Origin: Clostridiales bacterium
GTDB taxonomy: Bacteria; Bacillota; Clostridia; Tissierellales; Sedimentibacteraceae
DNA: 9,157 nucleotides
Reading direction: 5' to 3'
NCBI GenBank assembly: GCA_003457065.1
Contig: DMJQ01000008.1
Coordinates: 22,289-31,445, forward strand
In this document: positions 1 through 5,954 of the stretch, piece after piece
Layout: each line of letters starts with the position of its first letter
Numbering within the stretch: the stretch's first letter is position 1
The notes under the pieces: generated by a model
What the model was told of the DNA's origin: nothing
The model's input: only the letters and a program-made list of their open reading frames with translations
Databases searched by the model: none
Translations under genes and position numbers: made by a program

Positions 1-510
1 ACACTGTCACCTCGCCTGATTGACCGGTCGTGGGTGATAGTCCTTCCGCAGGTGCCCGGTATGGCGTGCGAGGCAGAATACGATGACACTGATACGGAAA
101 TTATAGCCTGGAGCAGTCTGGTGGATACATTTGGCAACAAGGACGGAAAGATAACACCGATGGACGGAGAGGTCAAAGAAATTTATGATAAAATTTGTAC
201 TGCTTTTAAACAGGAGCACGCTTCAATCAGTCCTCGTACGGATTTTGCCATAAGAAAATACTGGTCGGCTGCTCAGGAAATTTTTGAAAGCGACGATTAT
301 GACACAGATGTTTCAATTATAGCTCTGGACTTTGCGGTAGCGCAGAGAATACTGCCGCGAATTAACGGAAACGGCGATAGGTACAAAGAATTTATGGATT
401 ATTTGCTGTCTGTATGCAAGGAAAATAATTTACGAAGGTCGGAAATGATTTTAAAATCCATTGTGGAAAAAGGTGACAGCAATATGAGATACTATCAGTT
501 TTTTAATTGA
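1..510 (+). CDS. C-terminal part of a McrB-like AAA+ ATPase (5' end outside window)
   Basis: The reading frame is open from base 1 to the TGA at 508-510 and gives 169 residues, so the gene enters from the left edge; the GTG at 34 is not a credible start. The fragment opens with LSPRLIDRSWVI, which resembles the LSP(K/R)-x-x-DR segment near the end of the AAA+ core in ATPases that partner McrC-like nucleases. After it come an alpha-helical lid (about residues 55-145) with an ALDFAVAQRILPRING stretch and a C-terminal RYYQFF. Walker A, Walker B and sensor 1 would lie upstream and cannot be checked. In the McrBC family this subunit is a hexameric nucleotide-hydrolysing motor that drives the nuclease subunit encoded next to it. 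The downstream gene follows with almost no gap, which supports co-transcription and a functional pair. Fold assignment is reasonably sure; the substrate (modified DNA or other) is not visible. Confidence 0.72.
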   Translation, partial: TLSPRLIDRSWVIVLPQVPGMACEAEYDDTDTEIIAWSSLVDTFGNKDGKITPMDGEVKEIYDKICTAFKQEHASISPRTDFAIRKYWSAAQEIFESDDYDTDVSIIALDFAVAQRILPRINGNGDRYKEFMDYLLSVCKENNLRRSEMILKSIVEKGDSNMRYYQFFN

Positions 511-520
511 GAGGCGGTGG
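509..520 (+). promoter_or_regulatory. Ribosome binding site that decides the start of the DUF2357 gene
   Basis: GAGAGG at 509-514 overlaps the upstream TGA, and the purine-rich GGCGGTGG runs on to 520. Three in-frame start codons follow: GTG 517, TTG 523 and ATG 526. GTG 517 lies inside or directly against the site and is too close. ATG 526 has 5-11 nt spacing depending on the register, so it is preferred, with TTG 523 as the alternative. Confidence 0.5.
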
Positions 521-525
521 CATTG

Positions 526-2364
526 ATGTTATATAATCTACTACTGACTCCATCCGGCAGGCCGCCGCAGAATATCAGCCTTCAAAAACAGGACATAGGC
601 GGTTCGCCCATTGATCGCATAATTAATTCCGAAGCATACGTTTTTTCCGACCTTACATATACGGCTTCAGTCACGGGTATTTCTCACGAGGATATTTCCG
701 GCATGAAGTTTTTTGTGAATGAAATACGGATTGATATTGATGTGACGCCTGAGGGAAGCATAACTTTTAAGGATGAACCGTATGGAGCACGTATTTTTTT
801 AGATTGCTACGGATTTGCTCAGATAGGAATAGTTTTATATGCGGATGGTGAGGAAGTTTTATTGTCTTCGGAATATCTGGCCGTTATGGTTCCGAAAGAC
901 CGACGAAATGATTCTGTGCAAAGAATGGTTAATTATGTGTACATGCACAATGAAGAATTTCTTAATGAGGATGATATGCGCCCAAGAATCCTGTCCGGGC
1001 AGCAGGAAAGCGGTTACAAGAGTATAGAGTCGAGAATTGTTCTTATGGACCGGATAGCTCTGTGCTACGAAGAAAATTTTCGTTATTTCAAGGCAAACAG
1101 CCGTTTTAAAATGAAAGTATGCGACAGCATTGATAATTTTGAAAAGCTACAGTATGTTTCAAACGGCACAATTCAGTATATTGTTCAGCATCCGGAGCAA
1201 TTGAGGTGTGTCAACTATGATTCGGGCATTCATTATCACGATAAATATTTTGAGCCTAAAAAAACACTGATATCCAAAAGTACTTATTCTTTTAATATTT
1301 ATGAAAACCAGGTGGTGGTCTGCTTTCTTAAATCGATGACTGATAATATTTGCAATATGATATCGATGGTGAGCGATACGATCAAACATATTCCGGCGGA
1401 GCAAGATGAAACCGAAGGATATGTGGCATCTTCATTTTTCATATATTCAGGCACAAAAAGAATTCTTATGGAATACGAAAAGAAGCTCATTCAGCTTAAC
1501 AACAGATATATTATGCTGTATGGCGCTTATCAGAAGGTGTTGAATGTAACGGAAAAGGTTATATCATTTTCGCCCGAACCTACGGCGATTCTTCTTTCGG
1601 TTCCGCAGTACCGCCAAATTTATGATGCTGTAGTATCTTGGTTTCAATTGGGTGTTTTCAATCTGCACAGAGAGCAATTTATGCTGTCTTTTATTAAAAT
1701 TAATACGTTGTACGAGTATTATGTTCTTTTGAAAATATATCAGTTTTTGCAGAAACACGGCTTTTCACTCATTGAAAGCCGCCGCTGCATGTACCCGTTT
1801 TCGTCAAAGACGCTATATGGAAATACGGAGTGCAAAAACACATTTAAATTTTGCAGCGATAATAAAACCATCACTCTTTATTTTCAGCCTGTAATTTATT
1901 GTGATGACAGCCGTTTAATAAACGGAATAGGCCTGTATCGCAACACCAGCATTTCGTTTCCCAAGGATAACGAAAATGATTCAAAAGGGTCATATTATGT
2001 ACCGGATTTTATTTTGAAAATCGAAAGCAACGGCACTGCTAACTATGTTATCATTGATGCCAAGTTCAGCACGGTAAGTACCGTAAAGAAATATCGTGTT
2101 CCCGCGCTGGTTTTTAAATATCTTTTTTCCATCAGCACCGTTGAGAAGAAAGATAAGATCTTAGGTTTGTGCATAATAAACGGCAAATCTGATGAAGATA
2201 CCGACAGTATAACAGACATTTATGACAGGAGCATGAGGCCGGGTGATATTTATCCTCAGGCGGAACTCCTTACTCTGACTGAAAATAACAAGGACAACAA
2301 TGAAGAACATATGGTTCTTTTAAAATCAGTATTTGATAAATATATTTTTATAAAGAGAGGATAA
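526..2364 (+). CDS. McrC-like protein: DUF2357 region plus C-terminal PD-(D/E)XK nuclease
   Basis: The product is 612 residues from ATG 526 (615 if GTG 517 were used) and ends with TAA. The N-terminal two thirds matches what I know of the DUF2357 family. The C-terminal third carries a PD-(D/E)XK core of the PDDEXK_7/DUF524 type. This comprises an early acidic residue in LYEYYVLLKIY (E397), then VPDFIL (P493-D494), then VIIDAKFS (D511-A512-K513), followed by a basic helix KKYRVP. These are the expected metal-binding and catalytic residues, so the nuclease looks intact. No signal peptide or membrane segment is seen, so it should act in the cytoplasm. It directly follows an AAA+ ATPase gene in the same frame, separated only by a stop codon and six bases. 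Together they resemble a two-subunit McrBC-like, modification-dependent restriction system. Family and catalytic motif are well supported; the target specificity is unknown. Confidence 0.8.
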   Translation: MLYNLLLTPSGRPPQNISLQKQDIGGSPIDRIINSEAYVFSDLTYTASVTGISHEDISGMKFFVNEIRIDIDVTPEGSITFKDEPYGARIFLDCYGFAQIGIVLYADGEEVLLSSEYLAVMVPKDRRNDSVQRMVNYVYMHNEEFLNEDDMRPRILSGQQESGYKSIESRIVLMDRIALCYEENFRYFKANSRFKMKVCDSIDNFEKLQYVSNGTIQYIVQHPEQLRCVNYDSGIHYHDKYFEPKKTLISKSTYSFNIYENQVVVCFLKSMTDNICNMISMVSDTIKHIPAEQDETEGYVASSFFIYSGTKRILMEYEKKLIQLNNRYIMLYGAYQKVLNVTEKVISFSPEPTAILLSVPQYRQIYDAVVSWFQLGVFNLHREQFMLSFIKINTLYEYYVLLKIYQFLQKHGFSLIESRRCMYPFSSKTLYGNTECKNTFKFCSDNKTITLYFQPVIYCDDSRLINGIGLYRNTSISFPKDNENDSKGSYYVPDFILKIESNGTANYVIIDAKFSTVSTVKKYRVPALVFKYLFSISTVEKKDKILGLCIINGKSDEDTDSITDIYDRSMRPGDIYPQAELLTLTENNKDNNEEHMVLLKSVFDKYIFIKRG

Positions 2365-2381
2365 TTGTGTGTTAATATTTG

Positions 2382-2413
2382 ATGACAGCTGGCGGTAACC
2401 CGCCAGCTGTCAT
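2382..2413. terminator. Perfect 14-bp hairpin between convergent genes
   Basis: ATGACAGCTGGCGG (2382-2395) pairs perfectly with 2400-2413 around a TAAC loop. It starts 18 bases after the nuclease stop codon and faces the end of cinA, so it is placed to end transcription from either side. Neither flank has a run of T longer than three, so it is not a textbook intrinsic terminator. It could need a factor or serve mainly to stabilise the 3' end. Confidence 0.55.
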
Positions 2414-2481
2414 TATAGATATTGATTTTATTATCGGTTATTATAAATTTCTATGTTGTTGAGCTGGAAGTTGTATAATTT

Positions 2482-2598
2482 TTAATCTTCAATGTCAATA
2501 CAGCTTCTGATCAAGTCAAGTGCTGAATTGGCAGCTCTTTCCCTGATTATTTCCCTTGACCCTGTCGCAATGACTTTTTTAACATTAAACTTACCTCT
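2482..2598 (-). pseudogene. cinA: Detached C-terminal coding end of cinA, after an in-frame TGA
   Basis: Directly after the TGA at 2599-2601, the same frame stays open for 38 codons to a TAA at 2482-2484. The encoded tail begins RGKFNVKKV and continues with GSREIIRERAANSALDLI. This matches the conserved CinA/PncC C-terminus, in which a (S/G)G-x-R-x-x-I-R-x-R-(A/T) segment leads into a final helix. Adding the tail (378 + 1 + 38) restores a 417-residue protein, the normal CinA length. No base insertion or deletion is needed, so this is a nonsense change and not a frameshift. Confidence 0.75.
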
Positions 2599-3735
2599 TC
2601 AATATACACAGGCATAAAACAGTCCAACGGGCTTTTCTTCGGTGCCTCCGTCAGGTCCTGCAATTCCGGTCGTGGATACTCCTATGTCGGTGCCTGCTGT
2701 CTGTGCAGCGCCATAAGCCATTTCCTTGGCGGTTTCCTCACTCACGGCACCATACTCTGCCAGTGTGTCCCTGTTGACATGCAGCGTGTTCATTTTAGCT
2801 TCATTGCTGTATGTGACGAATCCTTCCTTCAATACCTTGGAAATTCCCGGATAGCTTACCAGTCTTGAAGCAACCAATCCGCCTGTCAGTGATTCGGCTA
2901 CGGCGATGGTAATATTTTTTTCAAGCAAAAGCTCTGCTGTTCTGTCTTCAACCTTACCTGTTTCGGTAACATATGCGTTATTTCTGCCGAACCGTTTAAT
3001 CAGTTCTTCTTTAACAGGATCAATCATCTCAATGCATTTATCCTTGCTTTCCGCTTTTGCGGTAATTCTGAATATTACTTTTCCCGCACTGGCATAAGGA
3101 GCTATGGTCGGATTGGTCTGTTTTTTGACTAAATCCAGAATCATTTCTTCGGCGGCTGATTCACCTATATTGACCACCACTAATTTTTCCCCATAAACAA
3201 CCTGATTGGAAAATTGCTTCAAATAAGGAACAACTTCATTATCCATGAGAGGTCCCATTTCTTTCGGCGGACCCGGAAGCAGTATTCCTATTTGGGTTTT
3301 CCCTTCAATATCACCTTTCATGATGCATGCATTGGCGGTTCCGTTGGGATTGTCAAGTATTACTGATCCTTTTGGAAAATATGCCTGACGCATGTTGTTT
3401 TTAGGAAAGTCCTTTCTGAAATGTGAATACATTTTTTTTACATGTTGGTAGCTTTCTTCGTCATAAACCATTTCGGTGTTGAAGTATTCAGCCAATACTT
3501 CCTTGGTTATATCATCCTGGGTAGGCCCCAGACCTCCAGTGCAGATAACAATATCGGCACGTGAAAATGCCACACCTAAACATTTCTTGATTCTGCCGGG
3601 ATTGTCGCCCACTACAGACTGATAATGCACATCAATAGCTATTTCAGCTAATTTTTTAGATATATATTGGGCGTTTGTATTGACTATGTCGCCATGCAAA
3701 AGCTCAGTACCTACACAAAGTATTTCAGCATTCAT
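2599..3735 (-). CDS. cinA: CinA, nicotinamide-nucleotide pyrophosphatase/amidohydrolase family, prematurely stopped
   Basis: The 378-residue product is a clear CinA. The N-terminal MoCF-like domain (about residues 1-165) shows GTELLHG, NTNAQYI, TGGLGPTQDD (66-75) and LLPGPPKE (152-159). The C-terminal PncC domain shows AESLTGG (280-286), TYSNEAK, GAVSEE and GIAGPDGGT (357-365). In the family, the N-terminal domain hydrolyses ADP-ribose or NMN-type pyrophosphates, and the C-terminal domain deamidates nicotinamide mononucleotide for NAD recycling. The start is ATG 3733-3735: a perfect GGAGGA (3741-3746) lies 5 bases away and the conserved MNAEILCVGTELL begins there. The frame stays open upstream to 3852 without family sequence. 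The protein ends at ACVY-TGA and lacks the last strand and helix of PncC, so the amidohydrolase half is probably impaired while the N-terminal half may still fold. It has its own promoter and does not need the upstream gene for expression. Confidence 0.9.
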   Translation of the reverse strand: MNAEILCVGTELLHGDIVNTNAQYISKKLAEIAIDVHYQSVVGDNPGRIKKCLGVAFSRADIVICTGGLGPTQDDITKEVLAEYFNTEMVYDEESYQHVKKMYSHFRKDFPKNNMRQAYFPKGSVILDNPNGTANACIMKGDIEGKTQIGILLPGPPKEMGPLMDNEVVPYLKQFSNQVVYGEKLVVVNIGESAAEEMILDLVKKQTNPTIAPYASAGKVIFRITAKAESKDKCIEMIDPVKEELIKRFGRNNAYVTETGKVEDRTAELLLEKNITIAVAESLTGGLVASRLVSYPGISKVLKEGFVTYSNEAKMNTLHVNRDTLAEYGAVSEETAKEMAYGAAQTAGTDIGVSTTGIAGPDGGTEEKPVGLFYACVY

Positions 3736-3765
3736 TTTTTTCCTCCAAAACGTAATATATAATGT

Positions 3766-3794
3766 ACTATAAAACAAAAAAATCCATAGTTCAA
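3766..3794 (-). promoter_or_regulatory. Sigma-A promoter of cinA
   Basis: On the minus strand, TTGAAC (3789-3794) is followed after exactly 17 bases by TATAGT (3766-3771). Transcription would start near 3759, giving a leader of about 24 bases with GGAGGA just before the cinA ATG. No LexA-type box was seen over it. Confidence 0.7.
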
Positions 3795-3811
3795 CAAAAA
3801 TTTTCCATTCG

Positions 3812-3843
3812 GACTTTAGGTGATGAATTTCATCACCGGAGTC
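3812..3843 (-). terminator. Hairpin at the end of the M14 peptidase gene
   Basis: GGTGATGA (3819-3826) pairs with TCATCACC (3830-3837) around a 3-base loop. An outer GACT/AGTC pair (3812-3815 with 3840-3843) extends the stem across a small internal loop. It overlaps the peptidase stop codon. In the direction of transcription (minus) a short T run follows only after several bases, so termination may be partial. It lies just upstream of the cinA promoter, separating the two transcripts. Confidence 0.45.
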
Positions 3844-4864
3844 AACGAACAATTTCGTCCCTTGTCAGTGCCGCATATTTTTCGGTATCATCGTGGATTT
3901 CAGAATGAACTTTGACGGCCTTTTCCGCAAAAAACAATCCCGTACTCCTGGCGTGCTGCCACACAAGCTCATCAAACATATAATCGGGATGCTGCTTTCC
4001 TCCCTCAACAAACGGAGATAACTCAATGCAGAAGCCCGGTCTTTTCTTTCTTGCCCTAAACCAGTTTTCAAAACCGCACCCGTAAACTTTTGGATCTTGA
4101 CTTATCTTAGTCTTTCTGTAAATATATTTTTTATTTAATTCATCCATAATTTTTTCGTCAAGGCCATTGAACATGTCATGTGTTCCGATGTCGGCCCAGA
4201 AGGAGCAGTTGCCTGAGCAGTGGTATGTTACCATCAGCTCAAAATTATTTTTATTGCAGAAGTTAATCAGTGCTTTTGTCTCAGGCTCGCTGTCGGGGGC
4301 AAATCCTTTGAACCTGTCAGAACATGGCACATCGGTTCCGGGAACACATGTCCTTATTTCCCAGTTGCCGTCGTCAAAATTTTTATTTAAATCCACTCCG
4401 TTTGCATTTGCCTTCCAGTATGTATGATCTTCACCCCAGATTTTCATATTCTTTAACTTATTATAATTAGATGAAGACTCCGGTCCGTTGTGAACAATAT
4501 TGAGCCCGTCGGGATTTGCCACGGGCACAAAGTACATATCGGTCATATCAATGATATTCTTAACATCAAATCCGTCAAGGCTTTTTCCGGCTTCATAATA
4601 ATTGCAATAATAATCAATCATCTTCATGCAAAGCATTACCGAAAAATCCTCCCTGGCATGAATCCCACCAACCAGCAGTACAGCAGGTTTTTCATCTTTT
4701 ATTTCACCACTTATTTTTAAAGCTACTATGTCTCTGCCTTCAACGGACTTACCTATGACATTTTTGCTTAATAATTTAATATAATTTTCGCACAGTTTTT
4801 CTATGTCATCATATATTTTATCCAAAAAATATGTGTCGGATGTATCAACTATAAATTTTTTCAT
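3842..4864 (-). CDS. M14-family zinc carboxypeptidase (cytoplasmic)
   Basis: The product has 340 residues. The M14 zinc site is complete: GGIHARED supplies H69 and E72, and YHCSGN supplies H215. FCIELSPF supplies the catalytic glutamate E281. Other family landmarks are VPVANPDG (113-120), NGVDLNKNF (155-163), SEPETKAL (192-199) and a Y261-G pair in the position of the substrate-covering tyrosine. The N-terminus MKKFIVDTSD is not a signal peptide and there is no membrane segment, so the enzyme should be intracellular. It may trim peptides or recycled cell-wall peptides; related enzymes include gamma-D-glutamyl-diaminopimelate peptidases, but the sequence alone does not fix the substrate. An oddity is LNKN where the family usually has LNRN, with lysine at the carboxylate-binding arginine. 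The start ATG 4862-4864 has GAGG 5 bases upstream. The stop is TGA, backed by two further TGA codons in frame. Confidence 0.85.
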   Translation of the reverse strand: MKKFIVDTSDTYFLDKIYDDIEKLCENYIKLLSKNVIGKSVEGRDIVALKISGEIKDEKPAVLLVGGIHAREDFSVMLCMKMIDYYCNYYEAGKSLDGFDVKNIIDMTDMYFVPVANPDGLNIVHNGPESSSNYNKLKNMKIWGEDHTYWKANANGVDLNKNFDDGNWEIRTCVPGTDVPCSDRFKGFAPDSEPETKALINFCNKNNFELMVTYHCSGNCSFWADIGTHDMFNGLDEKIMDELNKKYIYRKTKISQDPKVYGCGFENWFRARKKRPGFCIELSPFVEGGKQHPDYMFDELVWQHARSTGLFFAEKAVKVHSEIHDDTEKYAALTRDEIVR

Positions 4865-4894
4865 AACAACCTCATCTTTAGCAATCTATAAATT

Positions 4895-4924
4895 ATTATA
4901 ATATAAAAATTTCAGTTTATACAA
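4895..4924 (-). promoter_or_regulatory. Probable sigma-A promoter of the M14 peptidase
   Basis: On the minus strand TTGTAT (4919-4924) lies 18 bases before a perfect TATAAT (4895-4900). The start site would be about 25 bases upstream of the peptidase ATG. The region is very AT-rich, so the -35 box is less certain than the -10 box. Confidence 0.5.
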
Positions 4925-5092
4925 TAAGATTTAAAATTGCAATTTACGAAGATTTTTGGGACAGACTTTCGGTACTTTCTTAATACTTATCCTAATAATT
5001 CAAATCAAGTCAACGGAACATCAGATATCTGCCGGCACACTTCATACTGTAGCTTCTGTTCTTCTTAACAGTTGAAGAATCTATCATTTATA
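4925..5092. other. Spacer between divergent promoters, no gene seen
   Basis: This 168-base stretch separates the leftward peptidase promoter from the rightward membrane-protein promoter. It holds a 10-bp palindrome CAGATATCTG (5022-5031), directly followed by GCCGGC, and a small CTGTT/AACAG hairpin (5056-5071). No start codon with a ribosome binding site and no tRNA or riboswitch fold could be recognised. The palindrome could be a regulator site, but nothing else supports that. Confidence 0.3.
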
Positions 5093-5121
5093 TTGCAAGC
5101 AAAAAATATAAATGCTATAAT
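5093..5121 (+). promoter_or_regulatory. Sigma-A promoter of the DUF308-like gene
   Basis: TTGCAA (5093-5098) is followed after 17 bases by a perfect TATAAT (5116-5121). Transcription would begin near 5128, giving a leader of only about 20 bases that contains AAGGGGG (5135-5141), 6 bases before the ATG at 5148. Confidence 0.7.
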
Positions 5122-5147
5122 AAATCAACAATACAAGGGGGTTAGTC

Positions 5148-5699
5148 ATGCTGTTTTCAAACTTAAGCTTAAAAACGAAGACACTGAAAATAATCAGCCT
5201 GTCCCTTACACTGACAGGAATATTATTCATATCCGCATCAAAATACATAGGCGTATTTGCAATACGCTTGGCTATGATTATATGCCTTATATTTTGCATT
5301 GCAAATATTAAAATGACATATAAGTATCTTACAACAAAAGAGAAGACAAACTACTTTCTTGCCATAACAGCATCAGTCCTTGGATTATTAAGACCGGAAC
5401 TGACAATGTTCATAACAGGAATACTGCTGTTATTTTTAACGGTACCGCCATATATCAATTATATAAAAACAAAAGACTATTCAGATATAGTAATGCTTAT
5501 AATCAACGGAGCGGGAATATTGTTTGCTTCCTATTGTATTATAAATGCAAAAGCTGCATTAAACACTGTTATTATAATAATAGGAATAATCCTTACAATA
5601 GCAGGCTGTCTCACTCTATATGACACTCTTCTAAATAAAAAATCTAAAGATTTAGAAATAAGCGGATTCGGCGGATTTGAAGACACAGGCGATATGTAA
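5148..5699 (+). CDS. DUF308/HdeD-like six-helix membrane protein
   Basis: The 183-residue product is almost entirely hydrophobic. Six predicted membrane helices lie at about residues 14-31, 34-54, 68-82, 85-105, 113-133 and 136-160, arranged as three hairpins. This spacing, the repeated G-I-L-F start of a hairpin and the overall length fit the DUF308/HdeD family of small integral membrane proteins. The function of that family is mostly unknown, apart from acid resistance for enterobacterial HdeD. The short N-terminus is basic (SLKTKTLK) and should face the cytoplasm. The C-terminal tail (163-183) is hydrophilic and ends glycine- and acid-rich. The gene has its own promoter and a strong ribosome binding site, and it lies immediately upstream of the S-layer regulatory region in the same direction. 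A role at the envelope is plausible but not shown. The family call rests on the hydrophobicity pattern more than on signature residues. Confidence 0.6.
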   Translation: MLFSNLSLKTKTLKIISLSLTLTGILFISASKYIGVFAIRLAMIICLIFCIANIKMTYKYLTTKEKTNYFLAITASVLGLLRPELTMFITGILLLFLTVPPYINYIKTKDYSDIVMLIINGAGILFASYCIINAKAALNTVIIIIGIILTIAGCLTLYDTLLNKKSKDLEISGFGGFEDTGDM

Positions 5700-5728
5700 T
5701 ACCTGTGCAATTCTTTATCACTTACCCC

Positions 5729-5755
5729 TTACATGTAACACGACTGTAATATTAC
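5729..5755. repeat. Two 10-bp palindromes upstream of the S-layer promoters
   Basis: TTACATGTAA (5729-5738) and GTAATATTAC (5746-5755) are each perfect palindromes, and their centres are 17 bases apart. They sit just upstream of the tandem promoters and about 200 bases before the S-layer gene. They may be protein-binding sites or simply AT-rich symmetry. Confidence 0.35.
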
Positions 5756-5785
5756 GGACAAAAACATATGATAGTATATATACAT

Positions 5786-5846
5786 GAGATGTTGGCACTA
5801 ATACTGTGAATATTACAATAACATTACATCGACATTCGAGATGTTG
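5786..5846 (+). repeat. Direct repeat GAGATGTTG spanning both -35 boxes
   Basis: The nine bases GAGATGTTG occur at 5786-5794 and again at 5838-5846, 52 bases apart (close to five helical turns). In each copy the terminal TTG is the first half of the -35 hexamer of one of the tandem promoters. This could reflect promoter duplication or a shared regulator site. Confidence 0.55.
5792..5819 (+). promoter_or_regulatory. Upstream S-layer promoter P1
   Basis: TTGGCA (5792-5797) and TACAAT (5814-5819) are spaced by 16 bases; each hexamer differs from consensus at one position. Transcripts would carry a leader of about 130 bases that includes all of P2. Confidence 0.55.
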
Positions 5847-5872
5847 ACTACATAATTTCACGGTGTTATAAT
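5844..5872 (+). promoter_or_regulatory. Main S-layer promoter P2
   Basis: TTGACT (5844-5849) is followed after 17 bases by a perfect TATAAT (5867-5872), the best-matching promoter in the window. The predicted start is about 5879-5880, giving a leader of about 75 bases. Tandem strong promoters are common upstream of S-layer genes, which must supply very abundant protein. Confidence 0.75.
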
Positions 5873-5880
5873 ACTAAAAG

Positions 5881-5900
5881 TCATTGTGCTGACACAATGA
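5881..5900 (+). promoter_or_regulatory. 5'-terminal hairpin of the S-layer mRNA
   Basis: TCATTGTG (5881-5888) pairs perfectly with CACAATGA (5893-5900) around a CTGA loop. The predicted P2 start falls one or two bases before it, so the mRNA would begin with a stem-loop. Such 5'-terminal hairpins are known to protect abundant mRNAs from decay. The rest of the leader (5901-5940) has only weak pairing (AGGC/GCCT). The ribosome binding site GGAGGA (5941-5946) is free and 8 bases from the ATG. Confidence 0.55.
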
Positions 5901-5954
5901 AGGCATTGGGGGCCTAAACACCCGCAAACATATATTAATAGGAGGAAATACGTA

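Noticed and set aside
2599..2601. Selenocysteine or a genetic code with UGA as a sense codon explaining the cinA TGA
   Set aside because: The aligned position in CinA is a variable, non-cysteine site and I saw no SECIS-like hairpin just downstream. TGG serves for Trp throughout the window. The M14 gene ends in TGA followed by two more in-frame TGA codons, which fits TGA being a normal stop.
3736..3841. LexA (SOS) box upstream of cinA, suggested by its 'damage-inducible' name
   Set aside because: No CGAAC-N4-GTTCG-like sequence was found in the promoter region.
3736..3852. N-terminal extension of CinA to 3852
   Set aside because: The extra 39 residues have no family similarity, they span the cinA promoter, and a perfect ribosome binding site sits at the internal ATG 3735.
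5072..5311. Small ORF overlapping the DUF308-like gene (+ strand) and its minus-strand counterpart 5084-5299
   Set aside because: Both overlap the promoter and start of a gene with clear signals, lack ribosome binding sites and show no recognisable protein pattern.
5684..5707. CACAGG/CCTGTG hairpin around the stop codon of the DUF308-like gene as a terminator
   Set aside because: Only 6 bp with a 12-base loop and no proper T run; too weak to call.
5753..5775. A third S-layer promoter using TATATA near 5776 with TTACGG as -35
   Set aside because: The -35 box matches consensus at only two positions; the AT-rich stretch alone is not enough.
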